DNA of 64,000 nt from Epiperipatus broadwayi (taxonomy: Eukaryota; Onychophora; Udeonychophora; Euonychophora; Peripatidae), in contig JAQFVV010006199.1 in NCBI GenBank assembly GCA_028023455.1, positions 2,998,146 to 3,062,145 on the forward strand, read 5' to 3'. Position 1 is the stretch's first letter, and each line of letters opens with the position of its first letter. The translations under genes and the position numbers were made by a program. A model generated the notes under the pieces. The model searched no databases and was not told the DNA's origin. It saw only the letters and a list, made by a program, of their open reading frames with translations. Positions 1-12,348 of the stretch are shown piece by piece.

Positions 1-3000
1 ACTTTATAATAGAACAAAATTTAGTACAAATCAGAAATAATGAATCTTAATATAAATAAGTCTGCTAATAATGCAAGGCTTTAATAAATAAAAAAGTAAA
101 TTGTTAAAATGTAGCACCAAAAATTTAAAAATATTAAAAAATTGTGTAAGCAAAAAAATATTTCATTAAGGCTAAATAAATAATTCTATAATTAGTAAAT
201 CAAAAGTTTATAAATAAAAATAATAGCCAATCTACATTCTCATGTCTTAATTTAGTGGAACATTGAATACAGAGAATTATATAGCATTTCAAGTTTTTAT
301 TGCAGTTGCATTCTAATCAAGAAAAACTGCCAAATTATTGATAAATGTAGTAAATAAAAAATGTATGCAGTTTGTGTCAAAAGACATAAATTCATTAATT
401 TACGATTAAGTAATTTATAACCTCTTTCCATTAACAATAACTTTTATAAATTTATTAAGTAACTTAACAGAAAACTTAAATACTTATAGAAAAATCATAA
501 GATATAAGAATTTTGAGGTTCAAAAAAGTGATTCATTAAAGACATTTATCTCAAAGATACTCCTATTGAATTCAATTATAACAAAAGAAAAATATAAAAT
601 GTGATTATATTTACCATGTTTCTGATTCTATGTTAAACATATAATGTAAAAACTATTCATGATTTGATAATTAACACTGTCTTATTAGAAAAAGTATAAA
701 GAGATAGAAGTAAATAATTAGAATATTTGGCCTCAATCTGCTAAATGCCAATAATGATAATATGATAATGTCTTTTACTAATAAATTGAATTTCATTGGT
801 TTAAAAAACAGTATATCAAAATTCATAAAAATCCATATGGGGTGGGAGTTCAGATTTTAATCAAGCTTAGAATTTTTTTTAGATAGCCAGCTAATAGACA
901 ACCTATTTACTCATCAAAGATTGGTTATAAAATGTAAAACAAGAATAAAAAAAATACTCAAAATTTTATCATCAATAAATTGCTAAGCCTGATGAATAAT
1001 GAAAATATTTTCCTTTATTATTTCTTGGTAATGGATTGTTTTTTCCTTATTGTTTATTTACATTAAAATCATTAATGTATTCTGTTGAAAATCGTTTGTG
1101 AATAGTTTAGCAATGATATCCTATATTAGGGGTTCCCCATTTTAAATACATTAATACAGGATAAAAACAATGCAGTAAAAATATTAAAAACATACATACA
1201 CACACACAATATTCTCTCCATCAATTTAGCACTAAAAATATTAAATAAAATAAAGTTGATATCATAGATTAAAAGCAAAAAGAACTTATTAATTATAATT
1301 GTTTGGGGGAAAAAAGTAAAAAATTTTTATTAAAAATTGAAAAATGTTTTGTTTTTTAGAATACTTCTAGTGACTATATTTTTTATTAATATCAATAGTC
1401 TTAAACTAAAAAACAATTAGTCTCAAAATTCTGGAAATAATTTATGAATAATCAATCAATATAATATATATATAGATTAAAAAATAAAAAAAAATATGAG
1501 CGTAATAAATTTATGAATAAAAAAGATTCAAAATGAGAAGTTTTTATTTCTGAATTTATAGATAATATAAAAAATGTTTTAAGAAAAAGAATCAAACTAT
1601 GATTAATTAATTTGATGAAATTCCTAATTCAATTATTTTTTGAGTTTCCTTTTAGCCGCAACATTATTCTCTATAGGACAATTAAAAAATAATTTTTTAT
1701 ATATGAGAAACATTAATCAAAACATTTTCATTTCTTGAATGAGAAAAAACTAAAAAAAATTAATGAATTTATATAGTCTACTAATTGATCAAATTAAAAA
1801 ACTATATATTGTTACTTCCAATGTAACATCACCACACATAAGTTATCAAAAATGTATAAGGATTTATTCTGATAATGACTATATTCTGAATGCTTAAACG
1901 ATGTGCTTAAATCTATTTATATGTGAAGAAAATAATTCTTATATGTATATTAAACTAACAAAAATGAATTAAAAAAAAAGAATTATATACTTTTATTATA
2001 GTATAATTATCTGAGAGAGATATTTTCATTGCTTATTTTTAATTGTTATACTCATTCATAAAGTTGTATATACATATAATAAATTTTAATTGTTTTTTAA
2101 TACTGAGCAATTTCGAATGATTTTATAATATTAAAAATATTAAAGCATCTAAGAATATATTAAATTTATTAAATGTAATTATAAAAAGTATTTATTTTTA
2201 TCTGCATTAATAGTTTGAGTGACAAATATTTTATTATTATTTTAAATTTAATCTGTGAGATAAAAAAAGGTTCTTTATGATTTTATTTCCATTATTTTTC
2301 AATATTTGTATTTTTGTTCTTTCATATGTTATTAATTTTTGATAAATAAAGAGTCAAATGACTTATTGCTAAGTTCATAAAAATTTTGAGAAATGGCAGA
2401 GTAGAGCCAAAAAATCAAGGATTTTGAGTTATTGAGTCTATTACTGCGTAGCACTTTTTAAATTAATTTATTTAACCATTTAATGACTATATTTTTCTTT
2501 TATACAATTTTATTTATTACATTTGATTTATACACGAGGTATACAAAGTCTGTAATTTTTTCCATTTTGAATAGGTATAAAGCTTTTTAGTAAATGCAAA
2601 CAGATAAATCATTGTTTATCTGAATGGTTTATTGCAGTGGCAGAATGATAGATTCAAAATCTGGATTGATTCTCAGTGGAGAGAAGTAAAAGCATCTTAG
2701 TTTAGTTATATGAATGGGATGAGTGTAGTTAACCTAGTATTTGTCTACTTGAATGTCACATGATTCACTTTATTTTGGAATTAGCTATTGACTAAATAGT
2801 ATTAAAATAGTCTAAAGTAATAACATTTACATGTACTATTAATACTATATACTGTTTTATTTTTTTTTTTTTTTATAAAGTTTACAAATATTATTTAAAA
2901 TTTTAAATTATAACAATGATGAAATGTAATGTTGGAACTATTAATAATTAGATTTTTAATGTATAAAAAGAGATAAAAATTTGGAGACAGAGTAGTGTAA

Positions 3001-5440
3001 TAAATAACTTATAAAACTGTTCTGTCGGACAGAAGTTATCAAAGATTGAAAACATTTTATAAATGTTCCTGCACATATGAACATTCAGATGGAATCTTTT
3101 TTTTTAGGAATTGAAGAGGAAGTTTTGGCAGTGAATTGAAAAATTGGAAATTGATATGTTTGAAATTTGAAACATGAAAGTGGAACTTTTTTTAAGACAT
3201 AATATTAGATTTGTAAAGACTTATAAAGAACTTGAAAATTATGAAATCAATTTTCTGGAATGATTGAGAATTCTTAAGATCATTAATGTTCAGAATGAAG
3301 ATTCTATTTTTGAAAAGAAAAAAAAAGTAGGAAGATGAAAGATTAACATAAATTTTAAAATTAAAACAAAAAGTCTAAAATAATATTTTCTGAACAAAAT
3401 ATTTTTACTAAAATCCTCAGAATTATAGCCAGACAAACCTTGAAGAAATTGAATGAAGTGGAATGAATATTCAAATAATTGAGGATTGACAGAAGAGCAA
3501 ATTTGACAGAAATAAAATTGGAACAATTAGAAGATGAGGATTTGTTGCAATTAAATTATGATACATTGAAGACATCTCAAATTATTTGATAATAATATTT
3601 CCAGAGAGATTATAATAAAAGATAATATAAAATGAATGAGATTATTTTTCAGAAAGTGATAGCAGAATGAATTTAAATATAAAGAAAGCATGAAAAAAAA
3701 AGAATGTGCTATGCTAATTAATACTGCAATTTATGGGATTAGCAGTGGTTAGCTAGATTTTTTTTATGGTGCAGAAAAGACAAATGTAAACTTAATTTAA
3801 TAAAATACATTATTACTATATTAATTTTTTTAATATTGTATGTAATTTTAGAATTTAAAAGACTTTGATATGATTTTTTAAATTTATTTTTTAAAGATTT
3901 AATAAAAAATATATTTCTTTTATAAATGCATAATCTTCTTATTAATTTTATTAATAGAATTTTTGTTTTTAAGTTCACTGAAATTTTTTTTTTCATTATT
4001 AAAAAAAATGTCTACAAAAAATGAAGAACAAAAATAAATAAAATTAAAGACATGCAGTTCATGGCTAATCACAATAGTTTAAAGCTTATATGTTTACATA
4101 TACATCCAGTGCTAATATAAGATTTGGCTATTTTGAAATTGGATTGCAAGAGTCTCAATAAAGTTTATAATGTAGCTTCTATTATTAAGATACTATAATA
4201 AATAGTGTTAAAAGATAATAATCAAGTACAAATTTCATACCAATCAACTGTTTTTGCTTAATCATACTACATAATTCTCTAGCTACTCCAGCTACTTTGA
4301 AAATGCACATATACAAATTGTGTAAAAGATATGATAACAAAATGTAAAGGGATTAATAGCCTATTAGTAGAAGTTGTAAACTTAATATTCTTAATGATTT
4401 TGCATCACAGCATACTACAAGATGATAACTAATAAGAATATAAATATAGGAATGTGATAATACAAATATCTACATTGAATAAATGTGTCTTTTGAAACTT
4501 AATTTGTCTGTAGACTGGCATAGCCTTCATTTTTTCATTAAATCATTGTAAATAATAGATGTTGACAAATTGATTGATATCTCCACTGATTTATGACTAT
4601 GTTTTATTGTAATTCCATTATTAAATAAATTTGTGAGTGAATATTCAGTGGTCAATAAATTGGATAGATCAAATCAAAGACACAGAGAAATATCTTATTG
4701 TGCTCTCCTTATTTGAAAGTTTTGATAACCAGTGCCAACTTGTAAAATTAGGTTACTTTAATTTCTTTATCCCATTTATGTGATCTGGATGACCTGAAGA
4801 TGCAGACTAATGTGATTATTGCAAAAAAAAAAAATGATAAATACAAATCAGAAAAGTGTACTAGAAATTAATTATCCACATATTAATGTGTTCCAGATCA
4901 TACATTTAGTATTGTAAGTTTATGATAAGATTATTTATATAATATTCCTGATGAATGAATTTTTTAAAATTATATTTTCTTTTTTTAGTATTTTATTTTA
5001 ATTTATTCATATATCTATCAAACACAAAAGCAAAAATTATATGAATTTTTTCTTTTAGCACATTTCTTATGCTATATATAATAATAACATTTATCTTTCA
5101 TTTCATTTAAGTAAGCTGAACAGAGATGATTATCTATGAATTAATTGTTATATTACATAAATTCCCTATTAAAATTTACTATAAAATAGTGATGACTTTT
5201 TTCACTCACAACCATTTCAATTTTGTAGTAGACACCAAATGGTATTTCTAAAAAGATTGTCCATGACTGTTTTTTTGCTTTATTGACATTTATTCAGATG
5301 AAGGAAATGATGTTATAATAGTTATTTGGTAGCCTACTTAATCTTATTTTGTTTATCAAAGCAAACATTTAAAACATTTTCCTGAAGGTTTGTAATAATG
5401 CTATACTAGATGTGATACTATGTTGTACTATTTTCATTAT
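1..5440. other. AT-rich stretch without a recognisable gene
   Basis: Both strands are dense in stop codons and no reading frame resembles a known protein family. There are short A or T runs, a small CA run near 1197 and an (AT)n patch near 1465. A purine-rich stretch at 3100-3560 could be very old coding sequence, since frames are open over short distances, but I cannot assign it. I see no tRNA-like boxes strong enough to report. Confidence 0.6.
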
Positions 5441-5705
5441 CTATTAGTAAATGCTGAGTGTCTAGAAAATTTTAAATTTTATTTAAACCTTTTGAATATG
5501 GACAACTTGTTAGTAGTAACACAAATAGACAACTGGCATTAGTAATTTCATAATATTTCAAGTAGTATTGAGTAATATTATTCTTCATACTTTAGGTGCA
5601 ATTATTAATCTGTGTTGTCTATTTGTATTATTGCTAACAGGTTGTTTGTATTTGAAAAGTTTAAATAAAGTTTAAAATTTTCTAGATTTCAATATTTAAT
5701 GATAA
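5440..5705. repeat. Inverted pair of SINE 3' tails (fold-back)
   Basis: Arms at about 5461-5533 and 5614-5688 are reverse complements of each other. Each contains the block that ends in TTTAAACTTTATTTAAAC followed by a CTAGAAAA-type end. The same block forms the tails of the SINE pair at 59341-59870, so this is a second copy of that family with both heads missing. The middle (5534-5613) holds the degenerate GAAGAATAAT / ACTACTTGAAAT motif seen in the other copy. Homology continues for some bases outside the arms (5700-5740 resembles 59842-59876). Confidence 0.7.
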
Positions 5706-5754
5706 ATTATAGAAATAGTTTAACACATTATCATATTTAAAGCATTAAATATTA

Positions 5755-5850
5755 TAAAGATTTGAACTCAAGACAACTTGTCTGACTAATTCAGATTTTA
5801 ATCACTCTAAGACATTTTTGAACTGTTAGTGTATATCTACTAACCTGTGC
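5755..5850 (-). repeat. Possible tRNA-derived SINE head
   Basis: Read on the minus strand, this contains a B-box-like GAGTTCAAATC and, about 45 bases upstream, an A-box-like CTTAGAGTGATTAA. That is the arrangement expected of a tRNA-derived RNA polymerase III promoter. It lies next to the inverted SINE tails. It has no complete cloverleaf that I can see, so it is not a functional tRNA gene. The assignment rests on box similarity only. Confidence 0.4.
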
Positions 5851-6006
5851 ATTATTACTAATAGTTAAATCTATTTAAATACAAAAAGGTTTGAATATTT
5901 TAACAAAATATTTAACAGTTCAACTAGATTATGGAAGTAGCCTAATATATAACTAAAATGCCACTATCACAACATTTCTTATAATCATATATATATATAT
6001 ATATAT

Positions 6007-6384
6007 TAATAATTCAAACAAATATATTTAACACAGTATTCCAAATTAAAAAACTTTACCTCCCCCTTCTTTGAATATTTTTATTCTTTATTACAACATG
6101 TTTTTATGCAAATATTGGGTATGCTTCATATAAGCAAGACTTTATAAACGTGTACAGAAAGAAAATATATCTTCAGTAAATAGAACTCCATCAATTATAT
6201 TTGATCATAATAACAGATATGTTTTAAATTTAATAATAGAGATATAAAATTATTCAAATGAAAGGGGAAAACAAAGAGGAAGATACTAGGAAAAGGGTTG
6301 GAAAACATAAACAATTGAAAGTACTCTGGTAAAGAATAATTATTTAATTTTGAATACTGTGTTAAATATATTTGTTTGAATTTA
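6007..6384 (+). mobile_element. Decayed Penelope-like element fragment in an inverted repeat
   Basis: Inverted arms at 6007-6047 and 6342-6384 (about 40 bp, nearly perfect) enclose roughly 300 bp. Inside, 6180-6265 is similar to the GIY-YIG endonuclease coding region at 7208-7310: the residues for IIFDHN followed by a run of N, I and K codons can be read, with stops. This suggests a small, old PLE 3' piece packaged between inverted copies of flanking sequence, as at the larger PLE just downstream. Confidence 0.5.
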
Positions 6385-6422
6385 TTATATAATTTAAAAA
6401 TACAGACATTTAATGGTTGTAG

Positions 6423-6426
<4 letters not shown>

Positions 6427-6489
<63 letters not shown>
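6427..6489. repeat. (AT)n microsatellite
   Basis: About 31 uninterrupted AT units. It sits at the outer end of the left arm of the PLE inverted repeat; a matching tract ends the right arm. The Ile/Tyr peptide that can be read through it is not a protein. Confidence 0.95.
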
Positions 6490-6493
<4 letters not shown>

Positions 6494-6499
6494 TTGATA

Positions 6500-7576
6500 T
6501 CTGTATTCGTTTCACAATATATGTAATATACAAATCAATATATATATCAAAATACAGTACAATTTATATAAATTATATTCTTTTAGAAGTACTTTTGACT
6601 ATACACTTTGTAGTCTTTATCAACTATATAATGTTGAATAATCAAAACGAGACAACCCTTAACAATACCCATAGTTCAATTCAGATTTCCCACAATTCTG
6701 TTATCTTAACATTTGATGACTGGCGATTCATTAACATTTGACGATTTCTTGAAATCAACATAGCCTTTTTTATTTTACGTTTATTATGACAACGTTCAAT
6801 TTGAATGATTTTCATATTTTTATTGAAAATTGGTTATTATAAAAATGCTATTGCTAATATTATTAAAGGATTTAAAAGAAATCAACACTATAATAAAATT
6901 AAAAATAAAAATATCAAAATGAAATGGATTTCAATGCCATTTATATCAGATGAGCAGGTCAAGTTTATTAGGAAAATTTATAATGGTTTGTGTCATATTG
7001 CTTTTTTCTCTACAAATAACATAAATAGATTGCTTAATAATTCTAAAATTCAAAATTCACAGTTTAATCAAAATTCTATTATATATAGATTGATATGTGG
7101 ATGCGGCGTACAATACATTGGTGAATCTAAGTGTACATTTGAGAAAAGAATAAAAGAACATATGCTTTTATATAATAGAATTCAAAAAGAGAATCAATAT
7201 GGAACAGATGTAAATAAACCTTCATCATCTGTTATATTTGATCATAATAAATCTTGTCAATATGGATTTAAATTTGATTATAAAAATATGAAAATCATTC
7301 AAATTGAACGTTGTCATAATAAACGTAAAATAAAAGAGGCTATGTTGATTTCAAGAAATCGTCAAATGTTAATGAATTGCCAGTCATCAAATGTTAAGAT
7401 AACAGAATTGTGGAAAATCTGAATTGAACTATGGGTATTGTTAAGGGTTGTCTCATTTTGATTATTCAATGTTATATAGTTGATAAAGACTACAAAGTGT
7501 ATAGTCGAAAGTACTTCTAAAAGAATATAATTTATATAAATTGTACTGTATTTTGATATATATATATATTGATTTG

Positions 7577-7600
<24 letters not shown>
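6500..7600 (+). mobile_element. Penelope-like element 3' end flanked by its own inverted copy
   Basis: The left arm (about 6512-6823) is the reverse complement of the right arm (7280 to about 7595), with only scattered differences. The right arm includes the last 140 bp of the GIY-YIG frame and its 3' flank, so the left arm is an inverted, non-coding copy of the element's 3' end placed immediately upstream of the coding part. Both arms run outward into (AT)n. PLEs are known for partial tandem or inverted self-copies at their ends, so this fits a PLE whose reverse-transcriptase part is missing and replaced by the inverted 3' end. No target duplication could be recognised in the AT-rich flanks. 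Confidence 0.75.
6805..7422 (+). CDS. Penelope-like element C-terminal GIY-YIG endonuclease region
   Basis: An open frame of 205 codons. Its first 20 or so codons lie in the inverted left arm and are probably not original. Residues 40-95 match the usual PLE linker: a KWISMPF stretch, then KFIRKIYNGL and LCHIAFFSTNN. Residues 92-195 form a GIY-YIG-type nuclease: YRLICGCGVQYIGES (a variant of the GIY...YIG core), then RIKEH, a conserved FDHN in the middle and an EA pair near the end (KIKEAMLI). In PLEs this domain cuts target DNA to prime reverse transcription. The reverse-transcriptase domain that should precede it is absent, so the protein cannot be active alone. Low GC matches the surroundings. 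Confidence 0.8.
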   Translation: MIFIFLLKIGYYKNAIANIIKGFKRNQHYNKIKNKNIKMKWISMPFISDEQVKFIRKIYNGLCHIAFFSTNNINRLLNNSKIQNSQFNQNSIIYRLICGCGVQYIGESKCTFEKRIKEHMLLYNRIQKENQYGTDVNKPSSSVIFDHNKSCQYGFKFDYKNMKIIQIERCHNKRKIKEAMLISRNRQMLMNCQSSNVKITELWKI

Positions 7601-7609
<9 letters not shown>

Positions 7610-7610
7610 C

Positions 7611-7666
<56 letters not shown>
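7580..7666. repeat. (AT)n microsatellite with interruptions
   Basis: Two AT runs separated by a GC dinucleotide. It ends the right arm of the PLE inverted repeat and mirrors the tract at 6427-6489. Confidence 0.95.
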
Positions 7667-7668
<2 letters not shown>

Positions 7669-7669
7669 G

Positions 7670-9642
7670 TAATAATGCATTATTTCTGAATGTAAACTTT
7701 TTGCTTTCTGATTTAAATATTTTTTTTAATAATATTTATTATTACATTTTCAACATTTTGACATCTTTATATATAGGTCAGTTTTAGGATTTTAATATAT
7801 GTATGCACATTGAAATTATATACATTTCATAAATTAAAAAAATAAATCAAAACCGTAAAAATATTAAAATTAAATTATATGCAATCAGATTATAATAATA
7901 TTTAAATGACAAAAAAAAAAATCAGTAAATTAAAAATAAAGAAAACAAATATTATAATTACATAATAGAAATGATTGAATTTGTAAATGGTTTTAATTTT
8001 AATAATAATAGATGAAAATATTTATATTTGTATAAATAGTAATCAAAAAATAGATTTATGTAAAGATAATTAATAATAATATTATAAATTAAAATACTAT
8101 ATAGATTTAATAAAAAAGCTAATTTAGCACATTTGGAAAATTGAACAGTTATAATGTTTTAAATAGTTTCATAATTGCTTTATTTTATCAAAATTAGATT
8201 AAAATAAAAGGTTCTTATTATTTAATGTTTAATAAAATATGAATATATAAAAAGAAATATGTAACAAAAGAACACTTATTTATAATTGTTAATAAAGAAG
8301 AAGATATAAATTAATATTAAAGTTTATTAATATGATAAAATTAATAACAATAATAGTAAAAAAAATGCATTGTTTTAAAAGTATGAAATTTTTTTTTTAA
8401 TATCCTCATTGTTTTATTGATTTGTTTAAGTGATTTATAAGTGGGATATAAAATCATTATGCATGTGTATTAAAATCCTAAAGATGACCCAAGGCACTCA
8501 TAACATTAAAATTTTAATAATAAAAACTGCAGCTGAAATAAAAAAATCAATGTTTTTGATAACAAAAAAGTGTACATACAAAAACAATACTATATTATAA
8601 TTATACAACTAAAATAAAAGCAAACCAATAATTTAAAGTAAGTGCTAAAAAAGTACAAGTTTATTAAAAAAATTATATATATGTGTGAGTACTAACATTC
8701 ATGTATGTAATGAGTAATAATGTTTCTAGTCCAAATTAATATATTAATAAACTTAATAAATGTTTGCTCCAGAGTGAGATATATTTCAAAATTTTTAAAA
8801 ATCATGGAGCAGGCTTTCAGCACTTTTATACCATAGTCATGGCCAGTGTTGAAGTAAAGTTAAATAGACAAAATCACATTATTAATTAAAAATTGCGAAT
8901 ATAATTTAAGTGAAGTATTGTTTGAGAATATGACTTAAACTAGATATAAATTACACTTTGCTTTTATTTTTAGTTCACACTAATCTTTTTTTCCCAATAC
9001 ACAATGCTGATTTTATCAGAATTAAATATGTGGACCATATCTCTTTTATGACTTAAAATGTCTGATTTGCAATTGAAATCTGTTTTTGAAGGGTTCATAA
9101 TATATTGAGTAGTAACAAAGATCTCCAGACCTCCCAAAATATACATTAGCTTTTGCATAAGATTTATTTTATCTTTTTTAAAATCTGGCTTGTACTATGT
9201 AGACTATTATTTCCCTTAAGAAACTTTTTAAGTTTGATAATTTATATGACATAGGCATCATTGAACTATGGTAAATATAATTCCTAATATTGATTGACTT
9301 TATTATTATTTTATACTCCAATATAAGATTAAATTTTGTAAGTTCTAAATTCAGAAATTTTATCCTTGTTAAAAGTTTTATGCTCTATAGTACATTAAAT
9401 TCATTATTTAACAAGTTGTACATATTTTTATTTCATTCAAATGGGCAACAGACAAAGACATCATCTATATTAAATACATATATTCTTATCCTTGATTAGT
9501 GGTTGTATTATTCTATTTTCAGTATAAGTTAATGTAATGTTGCAGATAATCCTAACCATGATTATGAGACTAAAATACTGACAACTCACTTGGAAATTTT
9601 TAATCTGAATATATACTTAGTTTGCATCAAATATTTATTAAT

Positions 9643-9674
<32 letters not shown>

Positions 9675-9739
9675 TGAAATGCATTTGAGAGTTTGAGAGT
9701 ACTAGTATACTTAAGTCTATATATGGAATAAAAAAATAA
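7670..9739. other. AT-rich stretch without a recognisable gene
   Basis: Nothing recognisable on either strand apart from homopolymer runs and an (AT)n tract at 9640-9667. Short open frames near 8970 and 9290 show no family features. Confidence 0.6.
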
Positions 9740-9859
9740 TCCTGGCTAAAAAAGCAAAGGGACAGAAGAAATAAGTAAACATAGAAGAATATAAAGGTTG
9801 ATTATATAGAGGAAAATGCAGCTATGATATTGCTTTTAATGTCTAGATATAAATAGTCT

Positions 9860-10435
9860 ATGTAAAGAAGATGTTAAAATAGGGAAATTTGTTGCTTCCC
9901 TGAGAAAAATCTACTTGTCTCTATTTGGGAAAGTAGCATTGATGAATGTAGTCATGCTTTTAAAAATAACATATTTCCTTGTGGGTTTTCTCCAACAAAA
10001 GCCTTTATAAGGAATGTTGAAACCCAATGTAGGAAATTATGTTGGGGGGGGGTCTCCTGTCATCAGCCTAAGTCTCCTGCATAGACCTAGACAACAAACT
10101 GGATTAGGCCTACACTCAATTAGGACATTTTTAGTGCAAAACATGCACAATATTTTATGCAACTTTTTATTAATAATCCAGAGATGGAAGGTCCAATCCT
10201 GCCTCAAAAAATTATTCCTATGGATTGTCCTCATCCCAAAATAAGTAAACTTTAGATCCAACAACAGATAAAGCTGGTACTTGATAATTTCAAGACCAGC
10301 GTTGCCTCAACACTATTTCAAAATAAGATGAATTATTGGAGCACATATAATGCTATAAATCCTAACAAGCTACATATTGAAAATATACTTCCAATAGGGA
10401 TTCTAAGGTTCTCAAGTTTGATTAAATGACTAAAA
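9860..10435 (+). pseudogene. LINE ORF2 post-RT region, broken
   Basis: Conceptual translation alternates between frames. It starts with a stretch containing SLRKIYLSLFGKVALMNVVM, homologous to the region after the YMDD box in the copy at 24520-25953. A G-run at 10043-10051 probably marks one frameshift, and several stops follow before the clean frame that starts at 10436. Confidence 0.6.
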
Positions 10436-10783
10436 TTGGAGCCTAGATTAGTTGATTTTCTTATCAAGGCCAACCTCAGGGCCTTGCCTATGGCTGCCTT
10501 TTTGCATTATCGATCGAGCTATGGTATGGATCCTATCTGTTCAATGTGTAGAAAACAAAAAGAAACAATGAAACATATATTGAAAGAATGTGAAACATGG
10601 GTTAATTTGTGCAACATTTTAAAGTTGTTCATTGCAAACAAAGAGACAGCCTGCATGGATTTAATTAAGGCCTTCAAGAAAGGATTTTTTGATGGATTAG
10701 ATTTGCATCATTTATTAACTTTAATATTTGGACTCTCAGGAATAGACTGCTTTTTGAAAAAGGTATGGATATTGATCCATTAA
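10436..10783 (+). CDS. LINE ORF2 C-terminal domain with CCHC motif (fragment)
   Basis: 115 open codons. Residues 35-51 read CSMCRKQKETMKHILKEC, giving C-x2-C, a His about eight residues on and a final Cys, the zinc-binding motif typical of the C-terminus of L1, Tx1 and related ORF2 proteins. It follows the family block ending LRALPMAAFLHYRSSYGMDP. The start codon is only the first Met after an upstream frame break and is not a biological start. The frame ends early; related sequence appears to continue past 10783. Confidence 0.7.
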   Translation: MEPRLVDFLIKANLRALPMAAFLHYRSSYGMDPICSMCRKQKETMKHILKECETWVNLCNILKLFIANKETACMDLIKAFKKGFFDGLDLHHLLTLIFGLSGIDCFLKKVWILIH

Positions 10784-12175
10784 AAATGATTTTGGAATCA
10801 TTACAAGAATTCAAAGCTTATGATAGGATATTTTGCCAGAGATGGTTGACAGACCAAAAATGGTCTTTAATAAGTTTAAGTCAATGATAAATACCAGAAG
10901 TAGTTAAGTAATAAAACTGCACATGGAGATAGTATAATATGGATTTAGTAATAAAACTTAAGTAAGTTATTTAATCTAGAATCTGAACTATTACATGAAG
11001 ATGGATGCTATAAGAGTGGGAAATGAAATGCAGACAAGGAAAGATGTACAATTGGTGAATATTAAGAGTAAGAAATTTGGTTTAATTTTTTTTTGTTGTA
11101 AAATTACACCGTTTATTAGATTTGTTCTATTTAATGTAGAGTAGTTTATTTTTAGATGCTATAGTGCTTGATCAGTAAAATATTGAGAGATGTGTTGTGG
11201 TTTGAAGTTACTCAGATGTAACAAATAGGTTACATTTATGATTTTGTTTTGATGTATTGAACAGCCATGTTACAAGTGGAAGTAAAAGTTCAATTTTGGT
11301 AAGTTTAAAGTAAATTATGTATAAATTGAAATTTGTTCATCTAGAGAAAGGAAGATTATATGGATAAGAATTTAATTGAATTGTATATAATAAAATTTAG
11401 TCTAGACAGTTGATATGACCCATAGAGGGAATACTGAATTTAATGTGTTATTAACAGAGAAAACTGTAATGTTAAAAATGTAATGTAATAGAAATATTCA
11501 ATGTTACTTTTATGTAATTCCATGATTGTGCAATGTATTATGATTGAAATTTTGTAATTGATATGTATATTTTGCAAATCCATTTTGGGTGTGAATAAAC
11601 ATTCAATTTTGAAAGTAAAATAGCAAAATTTAACACTTTAATTACAAATTTCAAAACATATTTAAATTAATAAACATATTTAAATTAATAAGAATAAATA
11701 TGTTTGTTGTGAAAAACATGACCATTATACAGTTCAATATTTATTTCAAAATTTACTTCAAAAAGTTTATTTAAAAGATATAACAAATTAAATCAATATA
11801 ATTATAATAAAGTTGATTTCCATAATAAAAGCAAACAAATTAATTTCCAATGAAATATAAAAACAAATTGAATTTTTAAAATTAATCACAAGGAGCTATG
11901 ATTATGAGAGCCATGACTCTCGAAAGCGCTCAGCCTATGGTTTAATAAAATATTAGCTTTGTGTTTATGCATTTACAGCACTAGTATTAAATTACAGAAT
12001 ATATTTATTGTTATAAATAACAAACTGAATAATCTATTGTCATTGTATTTTTATCCAGCACATGAGTTACCTATCACAAACATTTTGTTTAGGTAAAAAA
12101 AATGCTGCAAAAGAATATATAATCCATGTATTTATGTTACAATCTGGAACCAGAATATAAAAAAATGACATATTT

Positions 12176-12348
12176 CTGGGAAGATCATATATTAGTAAGC
12201 TTAAAGTTGTTATTAAATTTTTAAAATCAACTGATATTCATGATAAATTTCAATACTGGTTAAATTCAAAATTTGCCAATTTGAGTTTTGAAGCATGCTA
12301 TGTTGAGACTTGGGATTTTCTTAAGGAATGTATTGTAAATAAAAATTA
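12176..12348 (+). pseudogene. Unidentified open stretch, possible decayed ORF
   Basis: About 57 codons are open, with a mixed composition that includes YISKLKVVIKFLKS and ACYVETWDFLKEC before a stop. A second open stretch in another frame follows at about 12424-12580, beginning near SWLNMGRKSNMK. The runs of non-repetitive residues are longer than usual in this AT-rich DNA, which suggests old coding sequence, perhaps of a transposon. I do not recognise the family. Confidence 0.2.

Larger units (their letters stand above)
9740..11625 (+). mobile_element. 5'-truncated L1/Tx1-like LINE, copy A
   Basis: The copy begins inside the post-catalytic part of the reverse transcriptase and continues to the 3' end. 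Three features tie it to the near-complete copy at 23.6-29.2 kb: the thumb-region stretch with KIYLSLFGKVALMN (copy C has KIYLSLHGKVTILN), the block LVDFLIKANLRALPMAAFL (copy C: MIKLNLNALPTRSFL), and the C-terminal cysteine motif. A polyadenylation-like AATAAA lies at 11593-11598, close to the apparent 3' end. 5' truncation is typical of LINE insertions. No clear target duplication was found. Confidence 0.75.

Noticed and set aside
6376-6741. 121-codon open frame rich in Tyr and Ile
   Set aside because: Its N-terminal half translates the (AT)n tract and the rest lies in the inverted non-coding arm of the PLE; no protein.
7462-7680. Minus-strand 72-codon frame
   Set aside because: Mostly (AT)n read as Ile/Tyr; the remainder is the inverted repeat arm.
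10037-10264. Minus-strand frame across LINE copy A
   Set aside because: Antisense shadow of the LINE post-RT region.
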